From an uncultured Eubacteriales bacterium (GTDB taxonomy: Bacteria; Bacillota; Clostridia; Oscillospirales; Butyricicoccaceae), in contig CAJKFC010000105.1 in assembly GCA_905199135.1 (NCBI GenBank), positions 1 through 5,740 on the forward strand: a DNA stretch of 5,740 nt, given 5' to 3'. How positions within the stretch are numbered: position 1 is the first letter of the stretch; the number at the start of each line of letters is the position of its first letter. The notes beneath the pieces are model-generated. The model saw only the letters and a list, made by a program, of their open reading frames with translations. It did no database searches and was not told the DNA's origin. Below are positions 1 to 4,685 of the stretch, piece after piece. The position numbers and the translations under genes were made by a program.

Positions 1-27
1 GTCTTATGCCCTAAGGGGGCAGTGCAT

Positions 28-48
28 ACTACCGGCACGGCCGGTAGT
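28..48 (-). other. Hairpin at the 3' end of spoIIP, possible weak terminator
   Basis: A perfect 9-bp inverted repeat (ACTACCGGC, 3-nt loop, GCCGGTAGT) begins at the last base of the spoIIP stop codon. A second, weaker stem (TGCCC/GGGCA at 7-11 and 17-21) follows. In the direction of transcription there is no T-run after either stem, so this is not a classic intrinsic terminator. It may stabilise the mRNA 3' end, or pause or process the transcript. The window ends before the next gene, so its context is unknown. Confidence 0.45.
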
Positions 49-1043
49 TATGATTCTTCTAAAAGCATATCTGCCAGAGTGTCGGCAAAGAGGGAGGCCG
101 AGTAGATGGCTTCCTCCAAAGTGTTGCCCGAGGAGCCAACCTCCAAAAGCATGCTGCCTGTCGACACATGCTGATTGAATCTCGAGTCTCTTATAGATAT
201 GGGGCGCATTATGCCCGGATATCTTTTGTTCATCTCACGGTGTATCATGGCGTGAAATGAGAGGTTTTTCTGCCAGTTATCGTGGCTCAGTCCGCCGCCC
301 GAGGTGCCTGTGACAAACATGAGCTGGGCGGCAGTCTTGCCGTCTATTTCGGCCACAGTTTTGTATTTGGTGCCGTCCTTGGCTATTATGGCGTCGCGGT
401 GGACATCAATGACGATCTTTATCGAAGGATTTTCCTTCATGGCATTTGAAATAGCCTCCAAAGATCTTGTGTATGAACCGCTGTATGTGGGGCTGTCAAA
501 GATTTCCCTCACATGAACGGTGGATATCCCTCTCTCATTGAGTATTTTTTCTATTTCGTCGCCGACTCTTACAACATTGTATCTCGTGTCGGTGGTTCTG
601 TCGTTTTCGGTGTATTCATAATAATTTTCGGCGGTGGGAGTATAGCTTTCACTGCCGTGGGTGTGGACAATCAGGACTTGGACACCCTTTTCGGTGAGCT
701 CCACAGGCAGGTCGCCGCTTAAAAAGTCGTCGATGCTGATGTCAAGGCTTGAGCTGTTGTTGATAAAGACGCCGACATTTGTATCGGAGTCAGACTTTGT
801 GATGCTGACATCTTTGACATCGGGAATGTTCATGGCGGCTTCATCGGGCGGACTTATGTCGGGAACCTCGCGGACGAGATCCAATGACGCAGGAAAATCC
901 TCAGACTTACTGTCTGCGGGTGTAAATACACCCGATCTTCCGCCTTTTATAAGCAGAAAGCAGGTCAGAAAGATGAACAGCGAGGTGAGGGGAATAAATC
1001 TGTAAGGGTTTGATCTTCTTTTTCTTCTTCTTGGTTTTTTCAT
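48..1043 (-). CDS. spoIIP: Stage II sporulation protein P (engulfment peptidoglycan hydrolase)
   Basis: This is a 331-residue membrane-anchored cell-wall hydrolase. In the family, SpoIIP works with SpoIID and SpoIIM to thin septal peptidoglycan so that the mother cell membrane can engulf the forespore; it has amidase and endopeptidase activity. Visible features are a very basic N-terminus (KKPRRRKRR), one transmembrane segment at about residues 15-33, a low-complexity acidic linker to about 115, and the catalytic domain from about 120 to the end. Conserved blocks are LIVHTHGSESY (124-134; the HTHGSE His and Glu are the expected zinc/catalytic residues), IDVHRDA (212-218), MFVTGTSGG (242-250), and QHVSTGSMLLEVGSSGNT (291-308). 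The ATG start has a GGAGG 9 nt upstream. The gene follows gpr by 51 bp, the classic gpr-spoIIP order. Length and motifs are complete, with no sign of damage. Confidence 0.96.
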   Translation of the reverse strand: MKKPRRRKRRSNPYRFIPLTSLFIFLTCFLLIKGGRSGVFTPADSKSEDFPASLDLVREVPDISPPDEAAMNIPDVKDVSITKSDSDTNVGVFINNSSSLDISIDDFLSGDLPVELTEKGVQVLIVHTHGSESYTPTAENYYEYTENDRTTDTRYNVVRVGDEIEKILNERGISTVHVREIFDSPTYSGSYTRSLEAISNAMKENPSIKIVIDVHRDAIIAKDGTKYKTVAEIDGKTAAQLMFVTGTSGGGLSHDNWQKNLSFHAMIHREMNKRYPGIMRPISIRDSRFNQHVSTGSMLLEVGSSGNTLEEAIYSASLFADTLADMLLEES

Positions 1044-1079
1044 ATAGCTGAACCTCCGAGTCTGTCGGTTAACTATATG
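1041..1079 (-). promoter_or_regulatory. Inverted repeat that can bury the spoIIP start codon
   Basis: In minus-strand RNA the upstream arm CAUAUAGUUAACC (1079-1067) can pair with GGUUCAGCUAUAUG (1054-1041). There are seven perfect outer pairs, then U-G and U-A pairs, one bulged C, and four more pairs. The downstream arm contains the spoIIP AUG and the last two G of its GGAGG ribosome binding site; the rest of the site lies in the loop. Such a fold would hinder initiation on any RNA that reads through from gpr. The pairing is seen directly, the regulatory effect is inferred. Confidence 0.5.
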
Positions 1080-1100
1080 AAACTTTCATGTCTTTTATGC
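1072..1100 (-). promoter_or_regulatory. Candidate sigma-E-type promoter for spoIIP
   Basis: On the minus strand GCATAAA (1100-1094), a 14-nt spacer and CATATAGT (1079-1072) resemble the mother-cell sigma-E consensus known from Bacillus (-35 KMATATT, -10 CATACAAT, spacer about 14). The -35 matches 5 of 7 positions and the -10 matches 6 of 8 against CATACAAT. Its -35 covers the gpr stop codon. Transcription would begin near 1065, leaving a short leader that carries the GGAGG site. spoIIP is a sigma-E-dependent gene in B. subtilis, so the placement makes sense. Confidence 0.45.
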
Positions 1101-1949
1101 CATAAACTCCATGAGCTCTTTGGCGTCTATTTTTTCGTGAAGAGCCATATTTATGGCGCAGGCTATAACATTTGACGACTTTTCGGACAGCACATCTATG
1201 TCTTTTGGCGTAACCGACAGCGGAAGCTCAAAATCGGCATTTTTCAGGCCGTGGCTGTAAAGTATTTCGTTTATCATTTCCCCCGTGTCCAAAACGGTGG
1301 GAACGCCGACAGCTATGACGGGGACGCCGAGTGTCTCCTCGGTGAGGGCAAAGCGGAAATTTCCCACTCCGCTGCCGGGGACTATGCCTGTGTTTGCAAT
1401 CTGAAAGGTACGGCAAAGGTTTTCACACTCAGAGGTGGACAGGGCATCTACCGCTATTACCGCCGAGGGTTTTATTTTTTCTGCCACTCCCTTGACTATT
1501 TCTCCGGTTTCTATTCCCGTAACTCCCAAAACGCCGGGGGCTATCGCCGCCACCGAGTGGAAGTCTATAAAGTTATCGGGCATCTTTTCCTTAAGGTGCC
1601 TCGTGGCTATTATCTTTGAAGCGGTGCACGGGCCTATGTTGTCAGCGGTGAGAGCCGCGTTTCCCAGCCCTACGACGAGCACAGTGCCGTTTTTCGGAAG
1701 CAGTGGTATAAGTTCACCGCATATGGCTTTGGCGGTGTCCATGGCGTCGTCGCGGTGAATATGCCAGTTGTGAAGGGGAGATACCGTAATGTAGCTGCCC
1801 ATGGGTTTTGAAAAAGCTTTTGCCGCCTTTTCAGTGTCTATGTCTATCTTTGTAACCGATATGCCGTGAGAGGTGTAGTGATTTTGCTTGAAACTGTCTT
1901 TGTCGGCTATCTCAGAGGCGAAATCGGCCGCTATGTCGCTTCTTTTCAT
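1095..1949 (-). CDS. gpr: Germination protease GPR (spore SASP endopeptidase)
   Basis: This 284-residue enzyme belongs to peptidase family A25. GPR is made as a zymogen in the forespore and on germination cleaves the small acid-soluble proteins that coat spore DNA, releasing amino acids. Conserved blocks are VVGLGNAALTADNIGP (92-107), TRHL (116-119), APGVLGVTGIETGEIVKG (137-154), VIAVDAL (164-170), IANTGIVPGSGVGN (184-197), LGVPVIAVGVPTVLD (207-221) and INMALHEK (266-273). Asp103 and Asp168 align with the two aspartates proposed as catalytic in Bacillus megaterium GPR. Bacillus GPR is about 370 residues; here a roughly 60-residue insert after the PTV..D region is missing, as expected for a compact clostridial form. 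ATG has AAGGAG 7 nt upstream, and an in-frame TAA 18 nt before it excludes a longer form. The propeptide is therefore very short: RSDIAAD at 3-9 aligns with the Bacillus autocleavage site. Confidence 0.95.
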   Translation of the reverse strand: MKRSDIAADFASEIADKDSFKQNHYTSHGISVTKIDIDTEKAAKAFSKPMGSYITVSPLHNWHIHRDDAMDTAKAICGELIPLLPKNGTVLVVGLGNAALTADNIGPCTASKIIATRHLKEKMPDNFIDFHSVAAIAPGVLGVTGIETGEIVKGVAEKIKPSAVIAVDALSTSECENLCRTFQIANTGIVPGSGVGNFRFALTEETLGVPVIAVGVPTVLDTGEMINEILYSHGLKNADFELPLSVTPKDIDVLSEKSSNVIACAINMALHEKIDAKELMEFMA

Positions 1950-2016
1950 AAAAATGCTCCTTGAATTTTACTGTAAAAATATTTTTCCTGTTTTCAAAAA
2001 AAATATGTAAAAAGGC

Positions 2017-2045
2017 TTGCATTTTGTCTGAAAAAATGATAGAAT
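2017..2045 (+). promoter_or_regulatory. Vegetative (sigma-A) promoter of rpsT
   Basis: TTGCAT (2017-2022), exactly 17 nt, then TAGAAT (2040-2045) make a strong sigma-A promoter. The -10 is extended by TG at 2037-2038. The upstream stretch from about 1971 to 2013 is rich in A and T runs and could act as an UP element, as is common for ribosomal protein genes. Transcription should start near 2052, giving a leader of about 34 nt. The same 136-bp gap must also hold the divergent gpr promoter, for which I found no convincing match. Confidence 0.8.
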
Positions 2046-2070
2046 ACAATATAGTGAAAAAAAGTCCAAG

Positions 2071-2088
2071 AAGGAGGAACTTGCTTTG
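2071..2088 (+). promoter_or_regulatory. Strong ribosome binding site with TTG start of rpsT
   Basis: AAGGAGG (2071-2077) is a near-perfect Shine-Dalgarno sequence. Eight nt later lies TTG (2086-2088) followed by codons for PNIKSAKKR, the invariant S20 N-terminus. No in-frame ATG lies nearby. The other TTG, at 2081, is in a different frame. So this site decides a non-ATG start. Confidence 0.9.
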
Positions 2089-2343
2089 CCAAACATTAAA
2101 TCAGCTAAAAAGCGTGTATTGGTTGCTGAGGTCAGAAATGCCCACAACCGCGCTATCAAAACGGCCGTAAAGACCCAGATCAAGAAGTTTGAGTCTGCCG
2201 TTGCAGCAGGCAATGGCTCTGCTGAGGCTCTCAGCGCTGTTGTCGCAAGCGTTGATAAGGCAGCTGCCAAGGGCGCAATGCACAAGAACACAGCTGCAAG
2301 ACGCAAGAGCGCACTCGCTCGCAAGCTTAACGCAGCTAAGTAA
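2086..2343 (+). CDS. rpsT: 30S ribosomal protein S20
   Basis: This is an 85-residue, lysine- and alanine-rich, almost entirely helical protein that binds 16S rRNA in the 30S subunit and helps early assembly. The N-terminus PNIKSAKKRV, the internal RNAHNRAIKT block (17-26) and the C-terminal HKNTAARRKSALARKLNA block (66-83) are typical of S20, and the length is normal. Initiation is at TTG, supported by the spacing of the AAGGAGG site and the fixed S20 N-terminus. E. coli rpsT also starts with UUG, where the weak start takes part in autogenous control; the same could hold here but is inferred. The gene is monocistronic, with its own promoter upstream and a hairpin terminator 22 nt after the stop. 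Its position beside gpr is conserved in many spore formers. Confidence 0.97.
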   Translation: MPNIKSAKKRVLVAEVRNAHNRAIKTAVKTQIKKFESAVAAGNGSAEALSAVVASVDKAAAKGAMHKNTAARRKSALARKLNAAK

Positions 2344-2364
2344 TCTTGTTCTTGAAGAGATAAT

Positions 2365-2391
2365 AAAGACCACTGTCAAGTGGTCTTTTTT
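2365..2391 (+). terminator. Intrinsic terminator of rpsT, probably shared with mnmA
   Basis: A perfect 10-bp stem (AAAGACCACT at 2365-2374, loop GTCA, AGTGGTCTTT at 2379-2388) runs into a T-tract (2386-2391) on the plus strand, so it ends rpsT transcription. The convergent mnmA stop codon is at 2395-2393. Read on the minus strand, the same hairpin is followed by a T-rich stretch (CTTTATTAT), so it may also end mnmA transcripts, less efficiently. Confidence 0.9.
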
Positions 2392-2392
2392 G

Positions 2393-3424
2393 TCATTTAT
2401 TTTTATATTTTTCTATATACCCTCCGCCTATCACCGTGTCGCCGTCGTAGAACACCGCCGACTGACCGGGGGAGGGAGCCCTTGCGGGAGTTTTGAAAAA
2501 GACCTCAAAGCCTTCGCCTGACGCTCTGACATGAGCAGGATATTCGGTCTTGCTGTGCCTTATCTTGCACATGCAGTCAAATTCCGAAAGCTCTCTGTAT
2601 CTGTCGAATATAATGTTGCCGTCTGAGACCGTTATGAAATCACGGTAGACATCTTTGTCGGAGAGGGTGATGTCGCCGCTTTCGGGGTCTATATCGGTGA
2701 CAAAAAGCCTTGATGCCGCCGATATGCCGAGACCTCTGCGCTGACCGACGGTATATTTGTATATTCCGCCGTGGCAGCCCAAAACCTTTCCGCTTTCGTC
2801 TACGAAATTTCCTTTGGGAAGATCGGGCATACGGCTCTCTATGAAGGCGCCGTGATCGTCATTGGGAATAAAGCATATCTCCATGCTGTCGGACTTTTTG
2901 GCTATGTGTATGCCTTTTTTTTCTGCGTCGGCCCTGACATCGTCCTTTGAGGCGTAGACGCCGAGAGGGAGGAGCAGACGGTTTATATATTCTTTGGGAA
3001 GTCTGTAAAGCATATAGGACTGGTCGTTTTTGGAGGCCGCCTTCTGCAAAAGCATCTCTCCGCTGTCACTTCTGTTTACGCAGGCGTAGTGCCCCGTGGC
3101 AACAAATTCCGCCCCTATGCCGTCGGCGAAATCGAATAGCTTTTTAAATTTCACAGCCGGATTGCAGGCTATGCAGGGGATAGGGGTAATTCCCTTTAAA
3201 TATCCCTCTATAAAGGGGGATATTACATATTTTTCAAGATCCTCGCGGACATCGACTGCGGCAAAATCTATTCCGAGGTCATTTGCGACGCGCATGGCGT
3301 CGTCTTTGCCGCCGCTGCCGTTTTCCAGATAAACTCCCGTGACAAAATAGCCCTTTTCCTTTAAAAGGGCGGCGGTAAGGGCGGAATCTACGCCGCCCGA
3401 AAGGCCGAGTACAACTTTTTTCAT
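2393..3424 (-). CDS. mnmA: tRNA-uridine 2-sulfurtransferase MnmA
   Basis: This 343-residue cytosolic enzyme uses ATP and a persulfide sulfur to make 2-thiouridine at wobble position 34 of Lys, Glu and Gln tRNAs. Motifs (numbered from the ATG) are the PP-loop SGGVDS (9-14), PCIACN (83-88) with Cys87 aligning with the catalytic Cys of E. coli MnmA, FVATGHYA (107-114), SMEICFIP (180-187) with Cys184 as the persulfide-carrying Cys, YTVGQRRGLGI (224-234), and the C-terminal beta-barrel ending in GGGYIEKY. It is slightly shorter than the E. coli enzyme, mainly in the N-terminal domain. An in-frame GTG at 3430 lies inside the Shine-Dalgarno GAGGTGA, so the ATG 6 nt downstream is preferred. It follows dnaJ with a terminator between, and converges on rpsT. 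IscS-type sulfur donors are not in the window. Confidence 0.94.
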   Translation of the reverse strand: MKKVVLGLSGGVDSALTAALLKEKGYFVTGVYLENGSGGKDDAMRVANDLGIDFAAVDVREDLEKYVISPFIEGYLKGITPIPCIACNPAVKFKKLFDFADGIGAEFVATGHYACVNRSDSGEMLLQKAASKNDQSYMLYRLPKEYINRLLLPLGVYASKDDVRADAEKKGIHIAKKSDSMEICFIPNDDHGAFIESRMPDLPKGNFVDESGKVLGCHGGIYKYTVGQRRGLGISAASRLFVTDIDPESGDITLSDKDVYRDFITVSDGNIIFDRYRELSEFDCMCKIRHSKTEYPAHVRASGEGFEVFFKTPARAPSPGQSAVFYDGDTVIGGGYIEKYKNK

Positions 3425-3426
3425 AT

Positions 3427-3433
3427 TCACCTC
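3427..3433 (-). promoter_or_regulatory. Ribosome binding site that sets the mnmA start
   Basis: On the minus strand GAGGTGA is a 7-nt perfect match to the usual 16S 3'-end complement. The GAGG core ends 5 nt before ATG (3424-3422). The upstream in-frame GTG (3430-3428) overlaps this site and has no Shine-Dalgarno sequence of its own. Confidence 0.75.
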
Positions 3434-3439
3434 TGTTTC

Positions 3440-3469
3440 AAAAAAAGGGCAGTTTAAGCTGCCCTTTTT
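3440..3469 (-). terminator. Intrinsic terminator after dnaJ, directly before mnmA
   Basis: On the minus strand the stem GGGCAG (3464-3459), a 6-nt loop, and CTGCCC (3452-3447) are followed by seven T (3446-3440). The stem can be lengthened by five A-U pairs. It starts right after the dnaJ TAA and ends only 6 nt before the mnmA ribosome binding site. It should end most transcripts of the chaperone operon and could act as an attenuator for mnmA. Confidence 0.88.
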
Positions 3470-3470
3470 A

Positions 3471-4628
3471 TTATTTGAAGAAATCCTTTATTTTATCACC
3501 GAAGCTTTTTTTCTTGGCATAGTGGGTATCTTCCACCGATTCCTCAAACTTTTTGAGAATATCCTTTTGATTTCTCGTGAGGTTTTTCGGTATCTCTATG
3601 TTGACCTTGAGATACTGATCGCCTCTGCCGCGGCCGTTGAGGTTTTGAATACCTTTGTTTTTAAGACGGAATACCGCACCGGTCTGAGTGCCTTCGGGAA
3701 TGTCAAACTCCACCTTGCCGTCAAGTGTGGGTACAGTCAGCTTTGCGCCGAGAGTTGCCTGAACAAAGGTTATGGGCAGCTCTACCAAAACATCGCTTCC
3801 CGTTCTTGTGAATATGGGGTGGGGCTTTATTGATATGGTGACATAGATGTCGCCGTTGGGGCCGCCGTTTGTGCCCGCGCTGCCCTGACCGCTGACAGAG
3901 ATGGTCTGACCGTCGTTGATGCCGGCCGGTACCTTGACAGATACGGTGAACTTTTTACGCACAAAGCCTTTTCCGTCGCAGGTGGGGCAGGGGTTTTTAA
4001 TTATTCTGCCCGTACCGTGACAGGTCGAGCATATTGTGGAGCTTTGGAAAACTCCGAAAGGTGTTCTCTGGGTGGTCTTTACTTGGCCTGTACCTCCGCA
4101 GGTGGGGCAGACTTCCGGCTGCGTGCCGCTCTTGGCGCCCGAGCCTCCGCAGGCGGTACATCTTTCAACTCTGAGGACGGTCACATCTTTGGTGCAGCCG
4201 AAAGCCGCCTCTTCAAAAGAGAGGGAGAGGCTGACCGAAATATTTTCGCCGCGCCTCGGGGCGTTTCTTCTCGAAGATCTTGCAGATCCTCCTCCGAATC
4301 CGCCGCCGAAAAAGCTGCCGAATATATCGCCCAGATCGCCGAAATCTTCAAAACCGCCGCTGAATCCGCCGAATCCTCCTGCGCCTGCGTTGTAGCTGGG
4401 ATCGACGCCTGCATGACCGAACTGATCGTATTTGGCTCTCTTTTCCTTGTCGGAAAGGATTTCATAGGCTCCGTTTACCTCTTTCATCTTGGCCTCGGCT
4501 TCTTTGTCGCCGGGGTTGAGATCGGGGTGATATTTCTTGGCGAGCTTTCTGTACGCCTTTTTTATATCCTCATCGCTGGCATTTTTGTCCACACCGAGAA
4601 CTTCGTAAAAATCTCTTTTTTCTGCCAT
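3471..4628 (-). CDS. dnaJ: Chaperone protein DnaJ (Hsp40, type I)
   Basis: This 385-residue co-chaperone delivers unfolded proteins to DnaK and stimulates its ATPase. All type I domains are present: J domain (about 5-70) with the HPD motif at 34-36; Gly/Phe-rich region (about 81-114); zinc-finger domain with four repeats CTACGGSG (157-164), CPTCGGTG (174-181), CSTCHGTG (200-207) and CPTCDGKG (214-221), all eight Cys kept; and C-terminal substrate-binding domains to the end. The length is normal. ATG is preceded by AAGAGG at 5 nt. It lies 57 bp downstream of dnaK with a strong hairpin between them, so co-transcription with differential expression is likely. A CIRCE/HrcA site, usual for this operon in Firmicutes, would be upstream of the window. 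An intrinsic terminator follows the stop. Confidence 0.98.
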   Translation of the reverse strand: MAEKRDFYEVLGVDKNASDEDIKKAYRKLAKKYHPDLNPGDKEAEAKMKEVNGAYEILSDKEKRAKYDQFGHAGVDPSYNAGAGGFGGFSGGFEDFGDLGDIFGSFFGGGFGGGSARSSRRNAPRRGENISVSLSLSFEEAAFGCTKDVTVLRVERCTACGGSGAKSGTQPEVCPTCGGTGQVKTTQRTPFGVFQSSTICSTCHGTGRIIKNPCPTCDGKGFVRKKFTVSVKVPAGINDGQTISVSGQGSAGTNGGPNGDIYVTISIKPHPIFTRTGSDVLVELPITFVQATLGAKLTVPTLDGKVEFDIPEGTQTGAVFRLKNKGIQNLNGRGRGDQYLKVNIEIPKNLTRNQKDILKKFEESVEDTHYAKKKSFGDKIKDFFK

Positions 4629-4653
4629 ATAAACCTCTTAAATGAATTTATGT

Positions 4654-4678
4654 ATGGGGCGGCGTTAAGCCGCCCCAT
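4654..4678 (-). other. GC-rich hairpin between dnaK and dnaJ
   Basis: A perfect 10-bp inverted repeat (ATGGGGCGGC, 5-nt loop, GCCGCCCCAT) starts 7 nt after the dnaK stop. On the minus strand it is followed by ACATAAATTC rather than a T-run, so it does not look like an efficient intrinsic terminator. It is more likely an mRNA 3' stabiliser, pause or processing element that lets dnaK be expressed above dnaJ. The structure is seen; the role is inferred. Confidence 0.7.
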
Positions 4679-4685
4679 GAAGTTA

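Noticed and set aside
1961..2030. Possible forespore (sigma-G/F) promoter for gpr on the minus strand: TGAAAA-N17-CAGTAAA, or CATATTT at 2007-2001.
   Set aside because: The first has a poor -10 and would start transcription inside the ribosome binding site. The second has no recognisable -35 at a workable distance. Neither is better than expected in such AT-rich sequence.
3428..3430. GTG as the mnmA start, giving two extra residues.
   Set aside because: It lies inside the Shine-Dalgarno sequence for the ATG at 3424 and has none of its own.
3490..3498. Extended -10 (TGATAAAAT) near the 3' end of dnaJ, as a possible mnmA promoter.
   Set aside because: No acceptable -35, it encodes conserved dnaJ codons, and its transcript would still run into the dnaJ terminator.
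3970..4165. Repeated short motif (CCGCAGGTGGGGCAG and variants), looking like a DNA repeat.
   Set aside because: It is explained by the four CxxCxGxG zinc-finger repeats of dnaJ.
4629..4685. CIRCE-like operator for HrcA between dnaK and dnaJ.
   Set aside because: The inverted repeat here is GC-rich with a 5-nt loop and lacks the TTAGCACTC/GAGTGCTAA arms; CIRCE would be expected upstream of the operon, outside the window.
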